From the NCBI RefSeq assembly GCF_003112575.1, contig NZ_BEWC01000007.1:496001-560000 (forward strand): a stretch of 64,000 bases of DNA, read 5' to 3'. A program made the translations under genes and the position numbers. The first letter of the stretch is position 1. Every line of letters starts with the position of its first letter. This document shows positions 55,372-64,000 of this stretch, piece after piece. The notes under the pieces were generated by a model. It saw nothing but the letters and a program-made list of their open reading frames with translations, was not told the origin of the DNA and did not search any database. This stretch comes from Streptomyces ardesiacus. Its GTDB lineage: Bacteria > Actinomycetota > Actinomycetes > Streptomycetales > Streptomycetaceae.

Positions 55372-56160
55372 ATGCCGATACCCGGGACACCCAGCCGCGC
55401 CGAACTCGCCGAGCACCTCGTCAGGACGCGCATCGCGGGCGATGTCGCCACTCCCCGCGAGAACAATCTTTCCCACTACCGGAAGCTGGCGAACGGCGAC
55501 CGGCACTTCTGGCTCGGTCTGGAGCTGGGCGAGCGCTGGAGCGACGAGCAGGACGTGCTCGCGGTGATGGCGGAGCGGGTCGGGGTCAACGACGACCCGG
55601 AGTACCGGTACGGCCAGGACACGATCGACCCGGAGCTGACCGTCTCCGCGCTGGAGCGGATGGCGGGGCGGCTGCGCAAGGCGGCCGACGGCGGGCAGCG
55701 GGTGCTGTTCGCGACCGGCCACCCCGGCGGGCTGCTCGACGTGCACCGCGCGACGGCCGCCGCGCTGCGGGCCGCGGGCTGCGAGATCGTGGTAATCCCG
55801 GAGGGGCTGACGACCGAGGAGGGGTACGTCCAGCAGTTCGCGGACGTCTCGGTGCTCGAACACGGGGCCTCGCTGTGGCACACCCACTCGGGCGAGCCGA
55901 TGAAGGCCATCCTGACCGGCCTGGAGCGCGAGGGCCGCCCCCTGCCGGACCTGGTGGTCGCCGACCACGGCTGGGCCGGGTACGCCGCCCAGCACGGGGT
56001 CGACTCCGTCGGCTACGCGGACTGCAACGACCCGGCCCTCTTCCTCGCCGAGTCCGAGGGCACCCTCCAGGTGGCGGTGCCGCTGGACGACCACGTGGTC
56101 AGCCCGCGCCACTACGACCCGATGACGGCGTACCTGCTGACGGAGGCGGGGCTGCGGTAG
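55372..56160 (+). CDS. Phosphatase-like protein of unknown substrate
   Basis: A 262-residue cytosolic protein. Seen: LVRTRIAGDVATPRENNLSHYRKLANGDRHFWLGLELG, RVLFATGHPGGLLDVHRATAAALRAAGCEIVVIPEG, DVSVLEHGASLWHTHSGEPMKAIL, DLVVADHGWAGYAAQHGVDSVGYADCNDPALFLAESEG. Proteins of this type are annotated as phosphatases in Streptomyces, and the His/Asp-rich motifs suit a metal site, but I cannot name the family firmly. It starts ATG after a weak AATGGAG. It is divergent from speB across 229 bp. Confidence 0.75.
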   Translation: MPIPGTPSRAELAEHLVRTRIAGDVATPRENNLSHYRKLANGDRHFWLGLELGERWSDEQDVLAVMAERVGVNDDPEYRYGQDTIDPELTVSALERMAGRLRKAADGGQRVLFATGHPGGLLDVHRATAAALRAAGCEIVVIPEGLTTEEGYVQQFADVSVLEHGASLWHTHSGEPMKAILTGLEREGRPLPDLVVADHGWAGYAAQHGVDSVGYADCNDPALFLAESEGTLQVAVPLDDHVVSPRHYDPMTAYLLTEAGLR

Positions 56161-56166
56161 GCACCG

Positions 56167-57033
56167 TCACCGGGGGACGCGGACCACGCCCTCCTGGACG
56201 ACCGAGACGGCGAGCCGGCCGTCCTGGGTGTGGATGCGCGCCTGGCCCAGGCCCCGGCCGCCGGACGCGGACGGCGACTGCTGGTCGTACAGCAGCCATT
56301 CGTCGGCGCGGAAGGGCCGGTGGAACCACATGGCGTGGTCCAGGGAGGCCCCGACGACGTCGCCGACCGCCCAGCCGCCGCGGCCGTGCGCGAGCAGGAC
56401 CGAGTCGAGCAGGGTCATGTCGGAGACGTAGGTGGCGAGGACGACGTGCAGCAGGGGGTCGTCCCCGAGCTTGCCGTTGGTGCGGAACCACACCTGGGAG
56501 TGCGGTTCGCGCGGGGTGCCGAAGGCGCCGAAGGGCGGGTCGTCGACGTGGCGCAGGTCCACGGCGGCCCGGGTCTCCAGGAGGCGTTCGACGGTGTCGG
56601 CGGGCAGGTGCGGGTAGCTCCGCAGCCGCTCCTCGCCGGTGGGGAGGGTCGCCGGGTCCGGCGCGGGCGGCATGGGCGCCTGGTGGTCGAGGCCCTCCTC
56701 GTACGTCTGGAAGGACGCCGACAGGGTGAAGACCGGCTTGCCGTGCTGGACGGCGACGACACGGCGGGTGGTGAAGGAGCGGCCGTCGCGCAGCCGGTCG
56801 ACGTTGTAGACGATGGGGGCGCCGGGGTCGCCGGGGCGCAGGAAGTACGCGTGCAGGGAGTGCGCGTGCCGGTCGCCGGGGACCGTGCGGCCCGCGGCGA
56901 CCATGGCCTGCGCCGCCACCTGTCCGCCGAAGACCCGGGGGACGACGGCGGACCGGGAGCGGCCGCGGTAGATGTCCTCCTCGATCCGCTCGAGGTCGAG
57001 CAGGTCGAGGAGGGACTGGAGTGCTTCGCTCAT
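56167..57033 (-). CDS. tesB: Acyl-CoA thioesterase II
   Basis: A 288-residue double-hotdog thioesterase that hydrolyses acyl-CoA to free acid and CoA. Seen: FGGQVAAQAMVAAGRTV, HSLHAYFLRPGDPGAPIVYNVDRLRDGRSFTTRRVVA, and in the second hotdog LATYVSDMTLLDSVL, SLDHAMWFHRPFRADEWLLYDQQSPSASGGRGL (catalytic Asp) and GQARIHTQDGRLAVSVVQEG. It starts ATG. It lies 30 bp after the acyl-CoA dehydrogenase stop on the same strand and is probably co-transcribed with it, as part of acyl-CoA turnover. Confidence 0.93.
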   Translation of the reverse strand: MSEALQSLLDLLDLERIEEDIYRGRSRSAVVPRVFGGQVAAQAMVAAGRTVPGDRHAHSLHAYFLRPGDPGAPIVYNVDRLRDGRSFTTRRVVAVQHGKPVFTLSASFQTYEEGLDHQAPMPPAPDPATLPTGEERLRSYPHLPADTVERLLETRAAVDLRHVDDPPFGAFGTPREPHSQVWFRTNGKLGDDPLLHVVLATYVSDMTLLDSVLLAHGRGGWAVGDVVGASLDHAMWFHRPFRADEWLLYDQQSPSASGGRGLGQARIHTQDGRLAVSVVQEGVVRVPR

Positions 57034-57063
57034 GGCCGGTGGCTTCGCGGTCCGGGGACCGGT

Positions 57064-58221
57064 CTACAGGCCCATGTTCTTCGCGATGATCATCTTCATG
57101 ACCTCGCTGGTGCCGCCGTAGATGCGGTTGACGCGGTTGTCCGCGTACAGGCGGGCGATCGGGTACTCGTTCATGTAGCCGTAGCCGCCGTGGAGCTGGA
57201 GGCAGCGGTCGATGACGCGGTGGGCGACCTCGGTGCAGAACAGCTTGGCGCTGGCGGCCTCGGCGGGGGTCAGTTCCCCGGCGTCCAGGGCCTCGGTGGC
57301 GCGGTCGGCGACGGCCTCGGCGGCGTCCACCTCGGCCTGGCAGGCGGCCAGCTCGAACTTGGTGTTCTGGAAGTGGGCGACCGGCTTGCCGAAGACGGTG
57401 CGCTCCTGCACGTACCGCTTGGCGAACTCGACGGCGGCCTTGGCCTGGGCGTAGGCGCCGAAGGCGATGCCCCAGCGCTCGGAGGCGAGGTTGTGGCCGA
57501 GGTAGGAGAAGCCCTTGTTCTCCTCGCCGAGCAGGTCCTCGACGGGCACCTTGACGTCGACGAAGGCCAGCTCGGCGGTGTCGGAGGTGCGCAGGCCCAG
57601 CTTGTCCAGCTTGCGGCCGACCGAGTAGCCCTCGGACTTGGTGTCCACGGCGAACAGGGAGATGCCGTGGCGGCGGTCCTCGGCGGTGGGCGCGGCGGTG
57701 CGGGCGCAGACGATGACGCGGTCGGCGTGCACGCCGCCGGTGATGAAGGTCTTGGCGCCGTTGAGGACGTAGTGGGTGCCGTCCTCGGAGAGCCTGGCGG
57801 TGGACTTCATGCCGGCGAGGTCGGAGCCGGTGCCGGGCTCCGTCATCGCGATGGCCCACATCTCCTCGCCGGTGACGAACTTCGGCAGGTAGCGCTTCTT
57901 CTGCTCGTCGGTGGCCAGCATGTTGATGTAGGGCAGGGCGAGCAGCACGTGGACGCCGGAGCCGCCGAACTGCACGCCGGCGCGGGCGGTCTCCTCGTAG
58001 AGGACGGCCTCGAACTTGTGGCTGTCCATGCCGGCGCCGCCGTACTCCTCGGGCACGTTGATGCCGAAGATGCCCAGCTCGCCGAGCTTGTAGTAGAAGT
58101 CGCGCGGCGCCTGGCCCGCGGCGAACCACTCGTCGTAGACGGGGACGACCTCGGCCTCGATGAAGGCGCGCAGGGTCTCCCGGAACGCCTCGTGGTCCTC
58201 GTTGAACACCGTACGGCGCAC
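57064..58221 (-). CDS. Acyl-CoA dehydrogenase
   Basis: A 385-residue FAD enzyme that introduces a 2,3 double bond in acyl-CoA. Seen: an N-terminal helical domain, the beta-domain FAD/substrate motif WAIAMTEPGTGSDLAGMKSTA, NGAKTFITGGVHADRVIVCART, ERWGIAFGAYAQAKAAVEFAKRY, the flavin-binding LHGGYGYMNEYPIARLYADNRVNRIYGGTSEVMKMIIAKNMGL. It has the Gly-Thr-Ser-Glu near the C-terminus, where Glu may be the catalytic base. It starts GTG after GGAGGTGG. It is preceded by a promoter whose spacer is a palindromic operator, and followed by tesB. Confidence 0.93.
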   Translation of the reverse strand: MRRTVFNEDHEAFRETLRAFIEAEVVPVYDEWFAAGQAPRDFYYKLGELGIFGINVPEEYGGAGMDSHKFEAVLYEETARAGVQFGGSGVHVLLALPYINMLATDEQKKRYLPKFVTGEEMWAIAMTEPGTGSDLAGMKSTARLSEDGTHYVLNGAKTFITGGVHADRVIVCARTAAPTAEDRRHGISLFAVDTKSEGYSVGRKLDKLGLRTSDTAELAFVDVKVPVEDLLGEENKGFSYLGHNLASERWGIAFGAYAQAKAAVEFAKRYVQERTVFGKPVAHFQNTKFELAACQAEVDAAEAVADRATEALDAGELTPAEAASAKLFCTEVAHRVIDRCLQLHGGYGYMNEYPIARLYADNRVNRIYGGTSEVMKMIIAKNMGL

Positions 58222-58239
58222 CGCGCCACCTCCAGGATA

Positions 58240-58268
58240 CGAATGTCTAAGCGCTTGCTCAGAGTCAA
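58240..58268 (-). promoter_or_regulatory. Promoter with operator filling its spacer, for acyl-CoA dehydrogenase
   Basis: On the minus strand, TTGACT (58263-58268), 17 nt and CATTCG (58240-58245). The spacer is the quasi-palindrome CTAAGCGCTTGCTCAG (58247-58262), a form common for TetR-type acyl-CoA regulators in actinobacteria. Confidence 0.65.
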
Positions 58269-58349
58269 CGGTACCGGCGGGTAGCCAGAGGCGTCCAGAC
58301 CGGGACGCGGGTAACCCTCGTCACTCCCACCTCCGGGAGGAAGCGCCCC

Positions 58350-58934
58350 CTACGCCTCCCCCACCGCCGCGAACGCCCCCCGCGCCATCCGGTGCAGCAG
58401 GGACGCCGTCACCGCGCGTCCGGGGCGGCCCAGGTGGGGGGTGGAGTTGAGGAGGCCGAAGACCGAGTGGACGGCGGAGCGGGCGGCGGGCTCGGCGACC
58501 GCCGGGTAGACCTCCCGGAGCACCCCGACCCACAGCTCGACGTACTGCCGCTGCAACTGCCGCACCATCTTGCGGTCGGCGTCCCGCAGGCGGTCCAGCT
58601 CGCGGTCGTGCAGGGTGATGAGCGGGCGGTCGTCGAGCGCGAAGTCGATGTGCCCCTCGATGAGCGAGTCGAGGACCGCCTCGGCACCGGCCGCCCCGTC
58701 CTCGGCCAGCCGCCGCTTCGCCCCGGTCAGCAGCGAGTCGCTGATCCCGACGAGCAGCTCGGCGAGCATCGCGTCCTTGCCGGGGAAGTGCCGGTAGAGA
58801 CCGGGGCCGCTGATGCCGACCGCGGCGCCTATCTCGTCGACGCCGACCCCGTGGAAGCCGCGCTCGGCGAAGAGCCGGGCGGCCTCCTTGAGGATCTGCT
58901 CGCGGCGGGTGGGGGCATCGGTTCTGGTGGCCAT
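58350..58934 (-). CDS. TetR-family regulator of the leucine/acyl-CoA cluster
   Basis: A 194-residue TetR-type repressor. The HTH is at about 10-58 (RREQILKEAARLFAERGFHGVGVDEIGAAVGISGPGLYRHFPGKDAML), followed by an all-helical ligand domain with LITLHDRELDRLRDADRKMVRQLQRQYVELWVGVLREV, similar to acyl-CoA-responsive regulators. It starts ATG. It is divergent from the methylcrotonyl-CoA carboxylase operon, with two palindromic boxes between. Its likely ligand is an acyl-CoA intermediate of leucine degradation (inference). Confidence 0.9.
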   Translation of the reverse strand: MATRTDAPTRREQILKEAARLFAERGFHGVGVDEIGAAVGISGPGLYRHFPGKDAMLAELLVGISDSLLTGAKRRLAEDGAAGAEAVLDSLIEGHIDFALDDRPLITLHDRELDRLRDADRKMVRQLQRQYVELWVGVLREVYPAVAEPAARSAVHSVFGLLNSTPHLGRPGRAVTASLLHRMARGAFAAVGEA

Positions 58935-58956
58935 GAAGACGATTCTAGACAGGGAG

Positions 58957-59001
58957 GTTAGCGGTCGTTAACCTTAGGGAAATGCGTTAACGCTCATTAA
59001 C
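58957..59001. promoter_or_regulatory. Two TetR-type operator boxes
   Basis: GTTAGCGGTCGTTAAC (58957-58972) and GTTAACGCTCATTAAC (58986-59001) share the consensus GTTARCGSTCRTTAAC, a 16-bp palindrome, at 29-bp spacing. They fill most of the 97-bp space between the TetR gene and the carboxylase gene and are strongly A/T-rich relative to the genome. Confidence 0.8.
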
Positions 59002-59031
59002 TGGTCGATCACTGGGTGAGGGGACCGCAGG

Positions 59032-60648
<1,617 letters not shown>

Positions 60649-60659
60649 GGAGGGGACCC

Positions 60660-62642
60660 GTGCAGAACACGAACGAGACGCCGGACACCAAGACGCCGCG
60701 CATGTTCGACACCGTGCTCGTCGCCAACCGGGGCGAGATCGCCGTCCGCGTCGTCCGGACCCTGCGCGCCATGGGCGTGCGCTCGGTGGCGGTCTTCTCC
60801 GACGCCGACGCGGACGCGCGGCACGTGCGGGAGGCCGACGAGGCGGTACGGATCGGCCCGGCACCGGCGGCGGAGAGCTACCTGTCCGTCGAGCGTCTGC
60901 TGGCGGCGGCGGCCCGGACGGGCGCGCAGGCGGTCCACCCCGGGTACGGCTTCCTCGCCGAGAACGCCGCCTTCGCACGGGCCTGCGAGGAGGCGGGGCT
61001 GGTCTTCATCGGGCCGCCCGCCGACGCGATCGCGCTGATGGGCGACAAGATCCGCGCCAAGGAGACGGTGAAGGCGGCAGGCGTGCCGGTCGTGCCCGGC
61101 TCCAGCGGCAGCGGGCTCACGGACGCGCAGCTCGCCGACGCGGCGCGCGAGATCGGCACCCCGGTGCTGCTCAAGCCCTCGGCGGGCGGCGGCGGCAAGG
61201 GCATGCGGCTGGTGCGCGACGCGTCCCTGCTGGCCGACGAGATCGCCGCCGCGCGCCGCGAGGCCCGCGCCTCCTTCGGCGACGACACGCTCCTGGTGGA
61301 ACGGTGGATCGACCGTCCCCGGCACATCGAGATCCAGGTCCTGGCCGACGGCCACGGCAACGTCGTGCACCTGGGCGAGCGCGAGTGCTCGCTCCAGCGC
61401 AGGCACCAGAAGGTGATCGAGGAGGCGCCGAGCGTCCTGCTGGACGAGGCGACGCGGGCCGCGATGGGCGAGGCGGCCGTGCAGGCGGCCCGCTCCTGCG
61501 GCTACCGGGGCGCGGGCACGGTGGAGTTCATCGTGCCGGGCGGCGACCCCTCGCAGTACTACTTCATGGAGATGAACACCCGCCTCCAGGTCGAGCACCC
61601 GGTGACCGAGCTGGTGACCGGCCTGGACCTGGTGGAGTGGCAGCTCAGGGTGGCGGCGGGTGAGCGGCTGGGATTCGCGCAGGAGGACGTCCGGCTGACC
61701 GGCCACGCGATCGAGGCCCGCCTGTGCGCAGAGGACCCCGCGCGGGGCTTCCTCCCCTCCGGCGGCACGGTGCTGCGGCTGCGCGAGCCCGAGGGCGACG
61801 GCGTGCGCACCGACTCGGGGCTCAGCGAGGGCACCGAGGTGGGCAGCCTGTACGACCCGATGCTGTCCAAGGTGATCGCCCACGGCCCCGACCGGGAGAC
61901 CGCGCTGCGCAGGCTCCGGGCGGCGCTGGCCGGGACGGTCACCCTGGGCGTGCCGACCAACGCCGGGTTCCTGCGGCGGCTGCTCGCGCACCCGGCGGTG
62001 GTGGCGGGCCAGCTGGACACGGGGCTGGTGGAGCGCGAGGTCGACTCCCTGGTCGCCACCGGCGTACCGGAGGCGGTGTACGAGGCGGCGGCGGCCGTAC
62101 GGCTGGAGGCGCTGCGCCCGCGCGGGGACGGCTGGACGGACCCGTTCTCGGTGCCGAGCGGCTGGCGGATGGGCGGCGAGCCGAAGCCGGCGGCCTTCCC
62201 GCTGCGGGTGCCGGGAGACGAACCCGTCACCCACACCCCCCGCGGCACCCACACCGTCACCGGGGACCGGGTGACGGTCACCCTGGACGGCGTGCGGCAC
62301 ACCTTCCACCGTGCCGCCGACTGGCTGGGCCGCGACGGCGACGCCTGGCACGTACGCGACCACGACCCGGTCGCCGCCTCCCTCGACCGGGCCGCCCACG
62401 CGGGCGCCGACTCGCTGACCGCGCCGATGCCGGGCACGGTGACGGTGGTGAAGGTCGCCGTCGGCGACGAGGTGAGCGCCGGGCAGAGCCTGCTGGTGGT
62501 GGAGGCGATGAAGATGGAGCACGTCGTCTCCGCCCCGCACGCCGGCACCGTCGCCGAGCTGGACGTGGCGCCGGGCACGACGGTCGCCATGGACCAGGTG
62601 CTCGCCGTCATCACCCCCGTCGAGGAGGAGGAGAGGGCATGA
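60660..62642 (+). CDS. mccA: Methylcrotonyl-CoA carboxylase, biotin carboxylase/carrier (alpha) subunit
   Basis: A 660-residue biotin-dependent subunit. Biotin carboxylase at about 14-460: MFDTVLVANRGEIAVRVVRT, the ATP-grasp GGGGKGMRLV, HIEIQVLADGHGNVVHLGERECSLQRRHQKVIEEAPS, and MEMNTRLQVEHPVTE. A linker domain follows, and the C-terminal carrier domain has EAMKMEH with biotinyl Lys618. It starts GTG at 60660 after AGGAGGGG, 11 nt after mccB. With mccB it carboxylates 3-methylcrotonyl-CoA in leucine breakdown. Its stop overlaps the lyase start (ATGA). Confidence 0.93.
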   Translation: MQNTNETPDTKTPRMFDTVLVANRGEIAVRVVRTLRAMGVRSVAVFSDADADARHVREADEAVRIGPAPAAESYLSVERLLAAAARTGAQAVHPGYGFLAENAAFARACEEAGLVFIGPPADAIALMGDKIRAKETVKAAGVPVVPGSSGSGLTDAQLADAAREIGTPVLLKPSAGGGGKGMRLVRDASLLADEIAAARREARASFGDDTLLVERWIDRPRHIEIQVLADGHGNVVHLGERECSLQRRHQKVIEEAPSVLLDEATRAAMGEAAVQAARSCGYRGAGTVEFIVPGGDPSQYYFMEMNTRLQVEHPVTELVTGLDLVEWQLRVAAGERLGFAQEDVRLTGHAIEARLCAEDPARGFLPSGGTVLRLREPEGDGVRTDSGLSEGTEVGSLYDPMLSKVIAHGPDRETALRRLRAALAGTVTLGVPTNAGFLRRLLAHPAVVAGQLDTGLVEREVDSLVATGVPEAVYEAAAAVRLEALRPRGDGWTDPFSVPSGWRMGGEPKPAAFPLRVPGDEPVTHTPRGTHTVTGDRVTVTLDGVRHTFHRAADWLGRDGDAWHVRDHDPVAASLDRAAHAGADSLTAPMPGTVTVVKVAVGDEVSAGQSLLVVEAMKMEHVVSAPHAGTVAELDVAPGTTVAMDQVLAVITPVEEEERA

Positions 62643-63586
62643 ACACCCCGGAGCTTGGCCTCCCGATGCCCGTACCGGCGAACGGCCTGCCCGCCCGCGT
62701 CCGCATCCACGAGGTCGGCGCCCGCGACGGGCTGCAGAACGAGAAGGCGACCGTGCCGACGGCCGTGAAGGCGGAGTTCGTCCGCCGGCTGGCGGGCACG
62801 GGCCTGACCACGATCGAGGCGACGAGCTTCGTCCACCCCAAGTGGGTCCCCCAACTGGCGGACGCGGAGGAGCTGTACCCGGAGATCTCCGGCCTGCCGG
62901 TGTCGCTCCCGGTGCTGGTGCCGAACGAGAAGGGCCTGGACCGGGCCCTCGCGCTCGGCGCGCGCCGCGTCGCGGTGTTCGCCAGTGCCACGGAGTCCTT
63001 CGCCAGGGCGAACCTCAACCGCACGGTGGACGAGGCGCTGGCCATGTTCGAGCCGGTGGTGACCCGGGCGAAGGGGCAGGACGTCCACGTGCGCGGCTAC
63101 CTCTCGATGTGCTTCGGCGACCCGTGGGAGGGCCCGGTCCAGGTCCCCCAGGTCGTGCGGGTCTGCCGGGCCCTGCTGGACATGGGCTGCGACGAGCTGA
63201 GCCTCGGCGACACCATCGGGGTGGCCACCCCCGGCCATGTGACGGCCCTGCTCGGCGCGCTGTCCGAGGCCGGTGTGCCCGTCTCGGCGCTGGGCGTCCA
63301 CTTCCACGACACCTACGGCCAGGCCCTGGCCAACACCCTGGCCGCGCTCCAGCAGGGCGTCACCACGGTCGACGCCTCCGCCGGGGGCCTCGGCGGCTGC
63401 CCGTACGCGAAGTCCGCCACCGGCAACCTCGCCACCGAAGACCTCGTGTGGATGCTGCGCGGCCTCGGCATCGACACCGGGGTCGACCTCGGCCGTCTCG
63501 TCGCCACAAGCGTCTGGATGGCCGCCCACCTGGGCCGGCCCAGCCCGTCCCGCACCGTTCGAGCCCTCTCCCACCAGGAGTCGTGA
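62639..63586 (+). CDS. Hydroxymethylglutaryl-CoA lyase
   Basis: A 315-residue TIM-barrel lyase that splits HMG-CoA to acetyl-CoA and acetoacetate, the last step of leucine degradation. Seen: VRIHEVGARDGLQNEKATVPTAVK (metal and catalytic Arg), IEATSFVHPKWVPQLADAEEL, SLGDTIGVATPGHV, GVHFHDTYGQALANTLAALQQGVTTVDASAGGLGGCPYAKSATGNLATEDLVWML (metal His pair and catalytic Cys). It starts ATG overlapping the mccA stop by 4 nt, and ends just before the next acyl-CoA dehydrogenase. Confidence 0.95.
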   Translation: MNTPELGLPMPVPANGLPARVRIHEVGARDGLQNEKATVPTAVKAEFVRRLAGTGLTTIEATSFVHPKWVPQLADAEELYPEISGLPVSLPVLVPNEKGLDRALALGARRVAVFASATESFARANLNRTVDEALAMFEPVVTRAKGQDVHVRGYLSMCFGDPWEGPVQVPQVVRVCRALLDMGCDELSLGDTIGVATPGHVTALLGALSEAGVPVSALGVHFHDTYGQALANTLAALQQGVTTVDASAGGLGGCPYAKSATGNLATEDLVWMLRGLGIDTGVDLGRLVATSVWMAAHLGRPSPSRTVRALSHQES

Positions 63587-63591
63587 ACAGC

Positions 63592-64000
63592 ATGGACCAC
63601 AAGCTCTCCCCGGAACTGGAAGAACTGCGCCGCACGGTCGAGGCGTTCGCGCACGACGTGGTGGCGCCGAAGATCGGCGACTTCTACGAGCGGCACGAGT
63701 TCCCGTACGAGATCGTCCGCGAGATGGGCCGCATGGGCCTGTTCGGGCTGCCGTTCCCCGAGGAGTACGGCGGCATGGGCGGCGACTACTTCGCCCTCGG
63801 CATCGCCCTGGAGGAGCTGGCCCGGGTCGACTCGTCGGTGGCGATCACCCTGGAGGCGGGCGTCTCGCTGGGCGCGATGCCGGTCCACCTCTTCGGCACC
63901 GAGGAGCAGAAGCGGCAGTGGCTGCCCCGGCTCTGCTCGGGCGAGATCCTGGGCGCGTTCGGCCTCACCGAGCCCGACGGCGGCAGCGACGCGGGCGCGA
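63592..64000 (+). CDS. Isovaleryl-CoA dehydrogenase-like acyl-CoA dehydrogenase, 3' end cut by window
   Basis: The first 136 residues are visible: MDHKLSPELEELRRTVEAFAHDVVAPKIGDFYERHEFPYEIVREMGRMGLFGLPFPEEYGGMGGDYFALGIALEELARVDSSVA and LGAFGLTEPDGGSDAGA, the N-terminal and early beta-domain motifs of acyl-CoA dehydrogenases. Its place after carboxylase and HMG-CoA lyase genes argues for isovaleryl-CoA dehydrogenase (liuA role), the step before the carboxylase. I chose the ATG at 63592; an in-frame GTG at 63583 overlapping the lyase stop is also possible. Confidence 0.9.
   Translation, partial: MDHKLSPELEELRRTVEAFAHDVVAPKIGDFYERHEFPYEIVREMGRMGLFGLPFPEEYGGMGGDYFALGIALEELARVDSSVAITLEAGVSLGAMPVHLFGTEEQKRQWLPRLCSGEILGAFGLTEPDGGSDAGA

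Overview
The window is high-GC actinobacterial DNA, almost certainly a Streptomyces chromosome. The evidence is very high third-position GC, frequent GTG starts, GTGA/ATGA stop-start overlaps, a chaplin-rodlin aerial-hyphae cluster, a WhiJ/DUF397/HATPase regulatory set, and gene order that I recall as resembling the S. coelicolor SCO27xx region (an inference from memory, not a search). I saw no rRNA, tRNA, CRISPR array, insertion sequence or prophage. About 55 protein genes are supported, two of them cut by the window edges.

Layout. 0-4.6 kb: a cut secreted GH26-like protein, an ATP-grasp ligase, and the surface set chpA, chpD, rdlA and divergent rdlB. 4.6-11.4 kb: an acyl-CoA synthetase under a palindromic operator, a two-gene ABC exporter whose ATPase is fused to a secreted alpha/beta-hydrolase, and a lipoprotein. 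11.4-18.3 kb: methylmalonate-semialdehyde dehydrogenase with a long structured upstream region, a tiny HTH protein, a GNAT enzyme and a zinc dehydrogenase meeting at a 45-bp tandem duplication, then copZ-copA behind a CsoR-type box. 18.3-22.8 kb: an unassigned, terminator-bounded region, citrate synthase and a RecD2-like helicase. 22.8-28.2 kb: regulators, namely a WhiJ-like/DUF397/HATPase set, a stand-alone TOPRIM protein, an ArsR-SRPBCC fusion, and an ECF41 sigma factor divergent from an AhpD-like protein.

28.3-34.2 kb: a ribose-type operon (lacI-rbsA-rbsCB fusion-rbsK-rbsD). 34.4-39.9 kb: a second LacI-controlled set (TIM-barrel epimerase, DUF993 aldolase-like protein, Gfo/Idh/MocA dehydrogenase) and another TIM-barrel isomerase, together resembling an uncharacterised oxidative sugar pathway. 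39.9-52.4 kb: an EamA exporter/LysR pair, a NagZ-like GH3, an S37 tripeptidyl aminopeptidase, a fused heterodimer-type ABC exporter, and secreted phytase-like and nuclease proteins. 52.5-56.2 kb: a ThDP-dependent enzyme translationally coupled to an agmatinase-family ureohydrolase, then a phosphatase-like protein. 56.2-64 kb: acyl-CoA metabolism, with TesB, an acyl-CoA dehydrogenase and a TetR regulator divergent from a leucine-catabolism operon (methylcrotonyl-CoA carboxylase beta and alpha, HMG-CoA lyase, isovaleryl-CoA dehydrogenase start).

Themes. Genes for aerial growth and secretion are interleaved with dedicated catabolic operons, each with a local repressor and a visible operator. Several proteins are unusual fusions (hydrolase-ABC ATPase, RbsC-RbsB, ArsR-SRPBCC, double ABC exporter). 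Many gene ends carry long GC-rich hairpins with few or no T residues, the usual Streptomyces terminator form. All functional calls come from reading motifs and family resemblance; no database search was possible.
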